Below, piece by piece: positions 31,252 to 39,983 of a stretch of DNA of 43,065 nt. A program made the translations under genes and the position numbers. How positions within the stretch are numbered: position 1 is the stretch's first letter; every line of letters starts with the position of its first letter. This stretch comes from an uncultured Acidobacteriota bacterium (lineage in GTDB: Bacteria > Acidobacteriota > Terriglobia > Terriglobales > CAINCZ01), in the NCBI GenBank assembly GCA_903847195.1, contig CAINCZ010000076.1, forward strand, positions 1-43,065. The letters are read 5' to 3'. Under the pieces are notes generated by a model that did no database searches, had not been told where the DNA came from, and was given only the letters and a program-made list of their open reading frames with translations.

Positions 31252-32040
31252 TCAGTCGGCGGAGCCGGCCAGGGCAAAGACGACCGGAGCGGAGCGGGCC
31301 GCGCCGGGTGGAGAGGTTAGGGGTTGCTCGCGTTCGAAGCGAGAGATGGCCGAGCGAACGGCGGGTACGTAGGCACGGGTTTCAGCGGGCAGATGCGCGC
31401 TGAGCTGGAGGAAATCGGCGGAGCCGCTGTGGCGCAGGGCGCGCTCGACCGTTTGTTCACCGGCGTTGTAGGCGGCGAAGGCGAGTTGCCAGTTGCCGAA
31501 GCGCTGCTGGAGTTCGCGCAGGTAGCGGGCGGCGGCGCGGGTGGACTTGACGGTGTCGAGCCGCTCGTCGGTGGCGGCGGTCACGGTGAGGCCAAAGCGG
31601 CGCGCGGTCTGCGGCATGAGTTGCCAGAGTCCGAGCGCGCCTTTGGAAGACAGCGCGGTAGCGCGGCCTCCGCTTTCGACCAGGGCGACGGCGGTGAGCG
31701 TAGTGGGCACGCCCTCTTCGGCGAGGATGGGTTCGAGGAGCGGGCGGAGCTGGTTGATGCGGGCGAGAGCGGTGGAGGCAGCGGGCTCGGGAACAACCCC
31801 ACTCAAGCCAACGGCGGGCTTGAATGGGGCACCTGAAACAACCCCACTCAAGCCAACAGCGGGCTTGAATGGGGCACCCGCGGATGCGAGTTGATCGGCT
31901 ACGGCGGTCAGCTGATGATGCAGGGCCGCGAACTGTTCATCCACGGAGCTGGCGGCGGGGGCCAATTGTGCGTGCGACGAGGCCGCGCTGGCGACGAGCA
32001 GCAGCAGCCAGATTGCAGAGGCGTGGCGCAGGCTATGCAT
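31252..32040 (-). CDS. Lytic transglycosylase with an inserted repeat
   Basis: This 262-residue SLT-domain protein cleaves peptidoglycan glycan strands non-hydrolytically. It has a signal peptide (to about residue 24), a linker, then the SLT domain (about 95-235): catalytic Glu E122 in TAVALVESGGR, the GALGLWQLMPQTARRFGL motif and AAYNAGEQTV. Residues 54-83 consist of two copies of a 15-residue unit (GAPFKPAVGLSGVV plus A or S) encoded by a duplicated palindromic repeat, placed in the linker and not in the catalytic domain. Its ATG overlaps the cusA stop codon, so it is translationally coupled to the copper pump. A space-making enzyme for an envelope-spanning complex is a sensible role. Confidence 0.88.
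   Translation of the reverse strand: MHSLRHASAIWLLLLVASAASSHAQLAPAASSVDEQFAALHHQLTAVADQLASAGAPFKPAVGLSGVVSGAPFKPAVGLSGVVPEPAASTALARINQLRPLLEPILAEEGVPTTLTAVALVESGGRATALSSKGALGLWQLMPQTARRFGLTVTAATDERLDTVKSTRAAARYLRELQQRFGNWQLAFAAYNAGEQTVERALRHSGSADFLQLSAHLPAETRAYVPAVRSAISRFEREQPLTSPPGAARSAPVVFALAGSAD
31797..31878. repeat. Two tandem REP-like palindromes inside a coding sequence
   Basis: Two units with a 45-bp period each have arms CCCCACTCAAGCC and GGCTTGAATGGGG (31797-31809/31817-31829 and 31842-31854/31862-31874), one wobble per stem, followed by CACC. The GGGGCACC end matches the intergenic elements at 3136, 3212 and 9041. The period is 15 codons, so the transglycosylase frame is preserved. 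The units differ at one base in the loop (AACGGC versus AACAGC). Confidence 0.85.
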
Positions 32041-35000
32041 GGGGCACCTCGCCGGTCGTGACCGGCTGGAGCAGACTGGGGCGGCGGCCTTCCAGCGCGG
32101 GCTTGACCTCGAAGTTCCACTTCCAGATGGCGAAGATGGGCGGATAGATCACCAGTTCAAGAATGAAGGAGGTGATGATGCCGCCGATCAGGGGCGCGGC
32201 GATGCGCTTCATGACGTCGCCTCCGGCGCCGGTGGACCACATGATGGGGAGCAGGCCGAAGAGCATGCAGGCCACGGTCATGACCTTGGGCCGCAGGCGC
32301 TTGACGGCGCCGTGGACGATGGATTCGCGCAGGTCGTCCCAGCTGTTCATCTGGCCGCGCTTGATGGCGTCGTGATAGGCGAGGTCGAGATAGAGCAGCA
32401 TGAAGACGGCGGTTTCGGCATCGACGCCGAGCAAGGCGATGAGTCCGACCCAGACGGCGATGCTCATGTTGTAGCCGAGCAGGTAGAGCAGCCAGAAGGC
32501 GCCGATGGCCGAGAAGGGCACGGCCAGCAGGATGATGCAGGTCTTAACGGCCGAGCCGGTGTTGAAGTAGAGCAGCAGGAAGACGATGAAGATGGTAACG
32601 GGCAGGACAAGCTTGAGCCGCTCCTTGACGCGCTCCATCGATTCGTACTGGCCGCTCCAGACGAGGCGGTAGCCGGTGGGGACGCTGACCTGTTCGGCGA
32701 CCAGCTTGCGCGCTTCGGTGACGTAGCTGCCGATGTCGCGCCCGGCAACGTCGATGAAGACGTAGCCGCTGAGGCGCCCGTTTTCGTCGCGGATCATGCC
32801 GGGTCCAGTGCGGTAGTTGATGTCGGCGATCTGGCCGAGCGGAATCTGCGCGCCGGCAGGCGTGGCGATGAGCACGCGCTTCAGCGATTCGAGATCCGTA
32901 CGGTAGTCACGCAGGTAGCGGACGTTCACGGCGTAACGCTCGCGGCCCTCGATGCTGGTGGTGACGGGCTCGCCGCCGATGGCGGACATGAGTACGTCGT
33001 TGGCGGCATCCACGGTGAGGCCGTAGCGGGCCAACTGGTCGCGCTTGAGGTCGAAGTCGAGGAAGTATCCGGCGGCAGTGCGCTCGGCAAAGACGCTGGT
33101 GGTGCCGGGCACGTGCTTGAGCACGGTCTCGATCTGTTCACCGATCTTCTCGATCTCGGTCAGGTTGGAGCCGAGGACCTTGATGCCGACCGGCGTGCGC
33201 ACGCCAGTGCTGAGCATGTCGATGCGGGCCTTGATGGGCATGGTCCAGGCGTTGACGACGCCGGGCATGGTGAGGGCTTCGTTGAGTCCGCCGGGGCCGT
33301 AGATCAGATCCTGCGTGCTCTTGTGGTCGGGCCAGAAGCGGCGCAGGAAACTCCGCGCCCATTCGGGCGCGCGGGAGGAGTACCAGCGCGGAACCCTGGC
33401 CCACTGCGAGTGCGGCTTGAGGGTGATGACGGTTTCCATCATCGAATAGGGCGCGGGATCGGTGGCGCTTTCAACGCGTCCGGCCTTGCCGAAGACGCGC
33501 TCGACTTCGGGGAAGCTGCGGATGATGCGGTCCTGCGTTTGCAGCAGGCGCGAGGCTTCAGCGACCGACATGCCCGGCATCGTGGTGGGCATGTAGAGCA
33601 GGCTGCCTTCGTCGAGCGGCGGCATGAACTCGGAGCCGAGCTGGCTGGGCATTCCCTTGAAGCCGACGGCGGGAACGGCGGGCAGGCCGGTGTAGATGGG
33701 CACGGTGACGGCCATGGCCAGGATGGCAAGGCCGATGGTCAGCCAGCGGTAGTTGAGAACAAATTCGACGATGGGGTGATAGAGCCGCATCAGCGGACGG
33801 CTGATGGGATGCGTCTCTTCACTGTGAATCTTGCCGACCAGCAGGCCGTTGACGATACGCGCGACGAAGCGCGGGCGGAAGTTGAAGTTGTCCATGCGGG
33901 TGAAGAGCAGACGCATGGCGGGATCGAGCGTGATGGCCAGCACGGCGGCGATGACCATGGCGAAGTTCTTGGTAAAGGCCAGCGGGTTGAAGAGGCGGCC
34001 TTCCTGCGCCTCGAGCGCGAAGACGGGGAGGAAGGATACGGCGATTACCAGCAGGGCGAAGAAACTGGGTCCGCCGACTTCCTTGACTGCAGAGATGATC
34101 ACGTCCTGATACTTGCCCGGGCGGCCCGCGGCGTTCCACTGTTCGAGCTTCTTGTGGGTCTGCTCGACGACGACCACGGCGGCATCCACCATGGCGCCGA
34201 TGGCGACGGCCAGACCGCCGAGAGACATGATATTGGCTGTCATGCCCGACATCTGGATGGGGATGAAGGCCAGCAGGATCGTAATCGGGATGGTGACGAT
34301 GGGGATGATGGCGCTGGGGAAGTGCCAGAGGAAGATCAGGATGACAATGCTGACGATGACGAGTTCTTCGATCAGCGTGTGCTTGAGGTTGTCGACCGAG
34401 CGGTCGATGAGGTCGGAGCGGTCGTAGGTGGGGATGATCTTCAGCCCGGGAGGCAGCGAGGGTTCGACCTCTTTGATCTTGGCCTTGACCTGGGCGATGA
34501 CCTTCTGCGCGTTTTCGCCGAAGCGCATGATGACCACGCCGCCGACGGCTTCGCCCCGCCCGTCAATCTCGGAGACGCCGCGACGGATGTCGGGGCCGAA
34601 GGTGACGGTGGCAACGTCGCGCACGAGCACGGGGGTGCCGGTCTGCGGGTTGACCATCAGCGCAATGCCGGCCACGTCATCGAGCGAGCGTATGTAGCCG
34701 CGCCCGCGCACCATGTATTCGCGGCCGGACTGCTCGACGAGGCGCGCACCCACGTCGTTGTTGGACTTCTGCACGGCGTCGACCACTGCGTTGATGGGGA
34801 TCTTGTAGGCGAGCAGCTTGTTGGGATCGACGTTGACCTGGTACTGGCGGACGAAGCCGCCCACGGCGGCAACTTCGGCGACGCCGGGCACGGACTGGAG
34901 GGCGTAGCGCAGGTACCAGTCCTGGGCTGTGCGCATCTGCTCAAGTGAGTATTGGCCGGTCTCGTCCACCAGAGCGTACTGGTAGACCCAGCCGACGGCG

Positions 35001-35398
35001 GTGGCGTCCTTGGCGAGTTCGAGATTGACCCCCTTGGGCAGGCGTCCACTGACGGAGTTGAGGTACTCGAGGGTGCGGGAGCGCGCCCAGTAAATATCGG
35101 TGCCATCTTCGAAGATGATGTAGATGTAGGCAAAACCGAAATCGCTGAAAGCGCGGATGTCTTTTACGCGCGGCATTCCCAGCAGCGCCGAAGTGACCGG
35201 ATAGCTCACCTGGTCTTCGATGATGTCGGGGCTGCGGTCCCACTTGGCGTAGACGATCACCTGCGTATCGGACAGGTCGGGGATCGCGTCCAGCTTGGTG
35301 TTGTGGAGCGAGTGCCAGCCAAGCAGGGTGGCAACGCCGATCAGCAGGAATACCAGGAACTTATGCCTGGCGCTGGCTTCGATAATGCGGTCGATCAT
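32033..35398 (-). CDS. cusA: CusA-type copper/silver RND efflux pump
   Basis: This 1121-residue heavy-metal RND inner-membrane pump extrudes Cu(I)/Ag(I) using the proton gradient. It has twelve transmembrane helices with two large periplasmic loops. It shows DAIPDLSDTQVIVY near the start, the proton-relay segment GAMVDAAVVVVEQTHK, and the three-methionine metal site of CusA: M603 in LLYMPTTMPG, M653 in DPAPYSMMETV and M728 in RIDMLSTG. These correspond to E. coli M573, M623 and M672, which supports copper/silver rather than Zn/Co. There is an insert of about 26 residues between the last two methionines compared with E. coli. The start MIDRIIEAS is typical. It follows cusB by 85 bp and overlaps the transglycosylase gene by 8 bp. 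Confidence 0.93.
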   Translation of the reverse strand: MIDRIIEASARHKFLVFLLIGVATLLGWHSLHNTKLDAIPDLSDTQVIVYAKWDRSPDIIEDQVSYPVTSALLGMPRVKDIRAFSDFGFAYIYIIFEDGTDIYWARSRTLEYLNSVSGRLPKGVNLELAKDATAVGWVYQYALVDETGQYSLEQMRTAQDWYLRYALQSVPGVAEVAAVGGFVRQYQVNVDPNKLLAYKIPINAVVDAVQKSNNDVGARLVEQSGREYMVRGRGYIRSLDDVAGIALMVNPQTGTPVLVRDVATVTFGPDIRRGVSEIDGRGEAVGGVVIMRFGENAQKVIAQVKAKIKEVEPSLPPGLKIIPTYDRSDLIDRSVDNLKHTLIEELVIVSIVILIFLWHFPSAIIPIVTIPITILLAFIPIQMSGMTANIMSLGGLAVAIGAMVDAAVVVVEQTHKKLEQWNAAGRPGKYQDVIISAVKEVGGPSFFALLVIAVSFLPVFALEAQEGRLFNPLAFTKNFAMVIAAVLAITLDPAMRLLFTRMDNFNFRPRFVARIVNGLLVGKIHSEETHPISRPLMRLYHPIVEFVLNYRWLTIGLAILAMAVTVPIYTGLPAVPAVGFKGMPSQLGSEFMPPLDEGSLLYMPTTMPGMSVAEASRLLQTQDRIIRSFPEVERVFGKAGRVESATDPAPYSMMETVITLKPHSQWARVPRWYSSRAPEWARSFLRRFWPDHKSTQDLIYGPGGLNEALTMPGVVNAWTMPIKARIDMLSTGVRTPVGIKVLGSNLTEIEKIGEQIETVLKHVPGTTSVFAERTAAGYFLDFDLKRDQLARYGLTVDAANDVLMSAIGGEPVTTSIEGRERYAVNVRYLRDYRTDLESLKRVLIATPAGAQIPLGQIADINYRTGPGMIRDENGRLSGYVFIDVAGRDIGSYVTEARKLVAEQVSVPTGYRLVWSGQYESMERVKERLKLVLPVTIFIVFLLLYFNTGSAVKTCIILLAVPFSAIGAFWLLYLLGYNMSIAVWVGLIALLGVDAETAVFMLLYLDLAYHDAIKRGQMNSWDDLRESIVHGAVKRLRPKVMTVACMLFGLLPIMWSTGAGGDVMKRIAAPLIGGIITSFILELVIYPPIFAIWKWNFEVKPALEGRRPSLLQPVTTGEVPHA

Positions 35399-35483
35399 AG
35401 GCTCCGGCCCTCGGCAACCGTGACAGACGGGTTGAGGCAGATGCAATGGCGAACCTGATGGCGAAGGTGATTCAGGGCGCGGC

Positions 35484-36791
35484 TCATTGCATGGCTCCGG
35501 TGGAGGTCTTCAGGCGGCTTTCGGAATCGATCAGGAAGTTGCCGGAGGTGACGATGGTTTCGCCGGGCTTGAGTCCGGAGAGGACGACGATCTTGCCGTC
35601 GATCTTGGCGCCGGTGAAGATCTTGCGCGGCTCGAAGTGGTTGCCATCACGCACGACGAACACAGTCTGCTCGGTTCCGCTGTCGAGCACGGCCTCCTGC
35701 GGGATGACGATTGGCGTGCCGTAGTTCACCTTCAGGCTGACGTCGGCGAACATCTGCGGCTTGAGCTGGAACTCGGGATTGGGCAGCTCGACGCGGACCT
35801 TCACGGTGCGGGTGGTGGGGTCGAGCGTGGGATAGATGTAGCCGACGCGGCCCTTCCACGTCTTGCCGGGATAGTAGGTGAGGCGAACCTCGACCGCCTG
35901 GCCGAGCTTCACGAAGGGAACTTCGTACTCGAAGATGTCGGCGTTGACCCAGATGGTGGACAAGTCGGCGACGGTGTAAAGCTCGGTGTCGGGCGTGGCC
36001 GAGGTGTTGGGGAAGGCCTTGCGGTCGGTAACGAATCCGTTGATGGGCGAGTAGAAGGTGAGCGTGCGGCTGACCTGCCCGGTGGAGTCGAGCTTGGCGA
36101 TCTGGTCGTCACTGATGTCCCACAGCTTGAGGCGCTGGCGCGCGGAGCGCAGCAGCGACTGCGAGCCCTGCGCGACTTCGGCGAACTGCGACGAGCCGAG
36201 GGCTTTCTCGCCGCGCTTGGCGATCAGGTATTCCTCCTGCGTGGCGACGAGGTCGGGGCTGTAGAAGGTGAAGAGCGGCTGGCCCTTGTGCACGAGCTGT
36301 CCGATGTAGGCGACATGAACCTGGTCGATGAAGCCGCTGACCTTCACGTGGATGCGGGCGATCCGGGTTTCGTCGGCGGTGACCTGGCCGGTGGTGCGCA
36401 CGTCGCGGGTGAGCGATTCGCGGGCGACCGTGGCGGTGCGCACGCCGATCAGCTTCTGCTTATTCTCGGGAATGACGATGGCGCCGCCCGCATCTTCATC
36501 TGCGTATTTGGGTACTAGGTCCATGCCGCAGTCGGGCGCGATGCCGGCCTTGCTGGACTTGTACTGCGGGTGCATGGGGTCGTACCAGTAGAGAATCTGG
36601 CGCTGGGCAGGCTTGGCCGGAGCCGCGGCAGGCGCGGGCTGCGCGGGGGCGGCAGGAGCGGCTGCGTTCGGCTGATGCGCGGAGTGATCGTGCTGGAGCG
36701 CTGCGCGCAACTTGCCGCCGTAGATGACACCGGCGACGAGCACGAGGGCTACGACGAGAGCGGAGATGCGGAGAATTCTCTTCTGAGCCAT
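35484..36791 (-). CDS. cusB: CusB-type periplasmic adaptor with heavy-metal-binding domain
   Basis: This 435-residue membrane fusion protein connects CusA to CusC. It has an N-terminal membrane anchor (residues 6-26), an Ala/Pro-rich linker with HDHSAH, then a heavy-metal-binding domain (about 68-98: YWYDPMHPQYKSS, CGMDLVPKYADED) closely matching the E. coli CusB segment. After these come the alpha-hairpin (EEYLIAKRGEKALGSSQFA...), lipoyl and beta-barrel domains, and a C-terminal membrane-proximal domain. The ATG is preceded by AAGGAG. It lies 13 bp after cusC and 85 bp before cusA. Confidence 0.93.
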   Translation of the reverse strand: MAQKRILRISALVVALVLVAGVIYGGKLRAALQHDHSAHQPNAAAPAAPAQPAPAAAPAKPAQRQILYWYDPMHPQYKSSKAGIAPDCGMDLVPKYADEDAGGAIVIPENKQKLIGVRTATVARESLTRDVRTTGQVTADETRIARIHVKVSGFIDQVHVAYIGQLVHKGQPLFTFYSPDLVATQEEYLIAKRGEKALGSSQFAEVAQGSQSLLRSARQRLKLWDISDDQIAKLDSTGQVSRTLTFYSPINGFVTDRKAFPNTSATPDTELYTVADLSTIWVNADIFEYEVPFVKLGQAVEVRLTYYPGKTWKGRVGYIYPTLDPTTRTVKVRVELPNPEFQLKPQMFADVSLKVNYGTPIVIPQEAVLDSGTEQTVFVVRDGNHFEPRKIFTGAKIDGKIVVLSGLKPGETIVTSGNFLIDSESRLKTSTGAMQ

Positions 36792-36804
36792 ACGAGTGCG
36801 CTCC

Positions 36805-38139
36805 TTAATTGGCGCGCGGCGCCGGGGCCGCGGCGGGGGCCGAGGGACGAACCGAGAGATCGGCTCCGACCAGGGCTTCCAGACGGGCGAGGGCGATGTG
36901 ATAGTTCGCCATCTCGCGGTAGTAATCGGTTTCGTAGTTCAGAACAGTGGTGAAGTTCTGGAGCACGGTCATGAAGTCAACGGTGCCGACCTGGTACGCG
37001 GTCATGGATGATTCCAGCGCCAGGGAGGACTGCGGCACCACGCCCTGCGAGTAGAGCTTGAGCAGACGGTCGGAGGCCTGGAGCGCCAGGTGGTTCTGCT
37101 TGAGGTCGAAGTAGAGTTCGTTCTGGCGATTGGCGCGGGCGCTCTCGGAGGCGCGGCCTTCCTCAATCGTCTGCTTGACGGCCTCGCGCTGGCGCGTGCG
37201 GTAGAAGACGGGCAGGTTCACGGTGAAGGTGAAGCCGTGCATGTCGGGCATCTGCGGGCGCTGCTCGTACATGTACCCGACGGTTAGGTCGGGCCGGTAG
37301 TCTTTTTGCGCCAGGCGGGTCGAGAGCTGGCTGCGTTCGATGGCCGTCTGCTGCTTCTGGTACTCAGGGTCGGCCTGGCGCGCGAGCGCGAAGATCTCGT
37401 CGAGGCCATAGGCGAGCGGAACCTGCGAAGCGATGTCGGCTGCGGGCGGCAGCGAATCGCTCGGATCGCGGGCGAGCAGCGCGTTGAGCCGGGCCTGTGC
37501 GGTGGCGCGCATCTGCTCGAACGTGGTGAGCTTCTGCAGCAGCATGGTAATTTCCACCTGCGAGCGGAGCACGTCGGGCTGGCCGGCGCGACCTACGCGG
37601 TAGCGCGCTTCGGCGACCTGCGAGAGCTTGGAGAGCAGTTCGCGGTTGCGCTCGGCGGTCTGGATGGCTTTGCCGTAGAACCAGTAATCGTAGTAGGCGG
37701 CTTTCACATCGGAGGCCACGCGGCGGCGCACGGATTCGACCTCCCACTGGCTCATGTCGGCGTCCTTGCCTGCGACCTGGGCTCGGAGGGCGAGCTTGCC
37801 GGGGTAGGGAATGTTCTGCATGGCGCTCACGCTGCGGTAGCTCGACGGGTCGCCCGTCTGCACGCTGAAGGGGCGAGCGTTGCCCATCCAGCCGACGCCG
37901 AAGTTCGGCTCGGGCCAGGAGCGGGCCTGCGGCACCTTGGCGCGCTGCGCGGCGACGGTATGCATACTGGCGGAGATGGACGGGTTGCGGGACAGGGCTT
38001 CGCGAACGACATCGTCGACGCGGAGCACGGCGGCGGCAGATGGCGCCGGAGCGGGCGAGTCAGTCGCAGCGGGCTTGTCCTGGGCAAAAGCAGCCAGGGC
38101 GAGCACTACGTTGACGACAATCAGCAGGGGCTTCCTCAT
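36805..38139 (-). CDS. cusC: CusC-type outer-membrane efflux channel
   Basis: This 444-residue TolC-family protein has a signal peptide (residues 1-19, ending AAFAQ) and a long alpha-helical coiled-coil barrel with two OEP repeats (for example LRVDDVVREALSRNPSISASMHTVAAQRAKV and the second half LDEIFALARQADPEYQKQQTAIERS). It forms the channel of the Cus tripartite complex. No lipobox cysteine is visible, unlike E. coli CusC. The short Pro/Ala tail (APAAAPAPRAN) is unusual. It is second in the operon after the Cys-rich protein (88-bp gap). Confidence 0.9.
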   Translation of the reverse strand: MRKPLLIVVNVVLALAAFAQDKPAATDSPAPAPSAAAVLRVDDVVREALSRNPSISASMHTVAAQRAKVPQARSWPEPNFGVGWMGNARPFSVQTGDPSSYRSVSAMQNIPYPGKLALRAQVAGKDADMSQWEVESVRRRVASDVKAAYYDYWFYGKAIQTAERNRELLSKLSQVAEARYRVGRAGQPDVLRSQVEITMLLQKLTTFEQMRATAQARLNALLARDPSDSLPPAADIASQVPLAYGLDEIFALARQADPEYQKQQTAIERSQLSTRLAQKDYRPDLTVGYMYEQRPQMPDMHGFTFTVNLPVFYRTRQREAVKQTIEEGRASESARANRQNELYFDLKQNHLALQASDRLLKLYSQGVVPQSSLALESSMTAYQVGTVDFMTVLQNFTTVLNYETDYYREMANYHIALARLEALVGADLSVRPSAPAAAPAPRAN

Positions 38140-38227
38140 CGGAATCTCTCGTTTTCAGGTGCCGAGGTTTAAGAGCCGTTCACTTAACGTGCGGGCCGGG
38201 GACAGCACTACGGCTGGTGGAGCACGA

Positions 38228-38635
38228 TCAGATCAGAAAAGTGCAGAGCACGGCCTGGGGTGGGCCACCAAGATCGAGAACGGGCGCGGCAGAGGCGATC
38301 GGGCTGCGGGCTGCGAGCACGGACGGAACCACACCGGCAACTTCATCCACCTGAACGCCAGAAATGCTCACGGACGGCGCCAGGCCAAATGCGGACTGCG
38401 GAGCGCCGGGAGATTTCTTGAGCGTGCAGCAGGGAGCGGGGGAATCGGAGTCCGCCGGCAGGAGTTCGATGCGGTCGTACTGATCTGCTTGCGCCTGCGT
38501 CTCGTGACACATGGGGCAGTGATGGGCTGTGGGGGCAGACTCTTCCTCAGGCGCACAGAGCGCGTAGAGCGGCACCGATCCGGCAAGCAGGCCGGCGGCC
38601 AGCAGGAAGGCGACTATCTTGAGACTGAACCGCAC
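38228..38635 (-). CDS. Secreted Cys/His-rich protein heading the cus operon
   Basis: This 135-residue protein has a GTG start and a signal peptide (FSLKIVAFLLAAGLLAGSVPLYA). The mature N-terminal part has LCAPEE, then TAHHCPMCHE (two His, CPMC with an intervening Met), and later APCCTLKK. These soft-ligand residues could bind Cu(I)/Ag(I), and its place as first gene of the cus operon supports a metallochaperone or sensor role. I recognise no family. Its C-terminal half is Ala/Val-rich with little character, ending LCTFLI. The promoter candidate lies just upstream. Confidence 0.7.
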   Translation of the reverse strand: MRFSLKIVAFLLAAGLLAGSVPLYALCAPEEESAPTAHHCPMCHETQAQADQYDRIELLPADSDSPAPCCTLKKSPGAPQSAFGLAPSVSISGVQVDEVAGVVPSVLAARSPIASAAPVLDLGGPPQAVLCTFLI

Positions 38636-38651
38636 ACCCAGACCCCAACTA

Positions 38652-38667
38652 GGTGGATTGTACCACC
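38652..38667 (-). promoter_or_regulatory. Dyad with -10 box upstream of the cus operon
   Basis: GGTGG (38652-38656) and CCACC (38663-38667) flank ATTGTA. On the minus strand the middle reads TACAAT, a good -10 box, so a regulator binding the dyad would cover the -10. It lies 17 bp before the GTG of the Cys-rich gene. I see no good -35. The rest of the 38636-38823 gap is unremarkable. Confidence 0.4.
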
Positions 38668-38823
38668 AGTCGGTAGCAGGGCAGTCTGGGACGCGGGTTA
38701 CGGGGCGGCGGGTGGGCGGATGCGTTGCTCGGGGTGCGCGAAGCGGGGCAAGCAGCTAAGATAAATGACGAGCGGCGCGACCGGACGAGCGAAGGCGGCG
38801 AGGCGCGCTGAATTCCTGATGGG

Positions 38824-39348
38824 ATGGTGACCGATTTGGCGACAGGCTGGTCGTTTCTGCAAGTTTGGAAGCAGATGGATGTTGAGCGGCGGCGCAGGGC
38901 TGCCGAGGTGCTGTGCGCGGGCGGCGATTTTGCCGCCGAACAGCGGATGGCGGCAGGCATTATCGCGATGCGATTGAAGCTGCGTCCGCAAAAGGCGCTG
39001 AAGCTGCCGCCGGAGAAGATGGCGGGCTACCTGATTTCGGTGGGCGGAATCGACGAGCAACTGGCGGGGTCGCTGATGCGCGCCTACCTGTTCGGTTGCC
39101 ACGAGGCGATGCTGGCCAAGTTCCTCGATGACCTGAAGATCGCTCACAACAAGGGCGTGATCCAATCGAACACGACGGTGAACCTTGAGCCCGAGGTGTT
39201 GAAGGCGGCAGTGGAGCATCTGCGGGCGGAGTTTGCGGCCGAGGATGTGAACGTGTACCTGATGGCGTTGCTGGCGAGCGACGAGGAAACGTGGGGGCCG
39301 CTGAAGGAGTATCTGCCGAAAGCCGAGGCCGAGGCGAGCGGGAGCTAG
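38824..39348 (+). CDS. Conserved hypothetical, alpha-helical protein
   Basis: This is a 174-residue soluble, mostly helical protein without signal peptide or known motif. It has a basic N-terminal part (VWKQMDVERRRRAAEVLC), a middle rich in Leu/Ala helices (AYLFGCHEAMLAKFLDDLKIAHNKGVI) and an acidic C-terminal part (LRAEFAAEDVNVYLMALLASDEETWGPLKEYLP). It is a plausible real gene from its composition. It overlaps the convergent J-domain gene by four bases at the stop. No function assigned. Confidence 0.65.
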   Translation: MVTDLATGWSFLQVWKQMDVERRRRAAEVLCAGGDFAAEQRMAAGIIAMRLKLRPQKALKLPPEKMAGYLISVGGIDEQLAGSLMRAYLFGCHEAMLAKFLDDLKIAHNKGVIQSNTTVNLEPEVLKAAVEHLRAEFAAEDVNVYLMALLASDEETWGPLKEYLPKAEAEASGS

Positions 39349-39746
39349 CTGCGCCGGGAGCGGCGGATGAGGTCGAAGGCCTGATTGATCTGCGCGAGGC
39401 GCTGGTTGGCGTGCTCGCGCAACTCAGCCGCCATGCCTTCCAGCTGATCGGGATGCCACTGCTTGACCAGCGCGGGGTAGGCGCGCGTGATTTCTTCGTC
39501 GGAGCAGTTGGGCGAGATGCCGAGGATGGAGTAAGGATCGCCGGAGCCCGGACCTGCGGGGTTTCCGGGCGTATCGCCGGGCTGGCCAACGCCGGGGATG
39601 GGGCGGTGCCCCGGGAGATTCCACGAAATAATTACAGCGATCGCCAGGGCAATGACCATGCCTATTGCGGGGAGCCGCCCGCGCGTGACGAACTCCATGA
39701 TGGAGACGACCACGACGGCGATTCCGATAATGCGGCTGATATTCAC
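39345..39746 (-). CDS. Membrane-anchored J-domain protein
   Basis: This 133-residue protein has two hydrophobic segments at the N-terminus (IIGIAVVVVSIMEFV and IGMVIALAIAVIISW), a Gly/Pro linker, and a C-terminal J-domain (about 70-128: DPYSILGISPNCSDEEITRAYPALVKQWHPDQ, with the HPD tripeptide that stimulates DnaK). It is probably a co-chaperone docking Hsp70 at the membrane. I chose GTG 39746, with AGGG nearby, because upstream frame sequence has no protein character. Confidence 0.82.
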   Translation of the reverse strand: MNISRIIGIAVVVVSIMEFVTRGRLPAIGMVIALAIAVIISWNLPGHRPIPGVGQPGDTPGNPAGPGSGDPYSILGISPNCSDEEITRAYPALVKQWHPDQLEGMAAELREHANQRLAQINQAFDLIRRSRRS

Positions 39747-39875
39747 CCGACAATCCCTGCTTTCGTGCGCGCCCTGATCGGCAGACCGGCCGACGTTCAA
39801 CAGAATTCTACAAGGTGGGGAATGCCGGGGCCAGCGAAAGCCATGAGGATCAAGCAATTCGCGCCGAGACAGGAT

Positions 39876-39903
39876 TGGACAAACGCTTCGGCTGCGATAC
39901 ACT
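39876..39903 (+). promoter_or_regulatory. Possible sigma70 promoter
   Basis: TGGACA (39876-39881) and TACACT (39898-39903) with a 16-bp spacer, about 80 bp before the ATG at 39984. Motif match only. Confidence 0.35.
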
Positions 39904-39983
39904 TCCGGTGGTTTGATGTGAGCGATTCGTCGTAACGGAACGACAAGAACGATTGCTGTGCCGATCAACAACGGAGGAAGATC

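Noticed and set aside
31797..31878. Tandem 45-bp repeats as a CRISPR array
   Set aside because: Only two units, no spacers of varied sequence, and they lie in frame in a gene; they are palindromic repeats.
32039..34948. Very long plus-strand open frame opposite cusA (nearly 970 codons)
   Set aside because: The opposite strand encodes a clear RND pump; the plus-strand product is rich in Asp/Gly/His/Glu without any fold, as expected for the mirror frame of a GC-rich gene.
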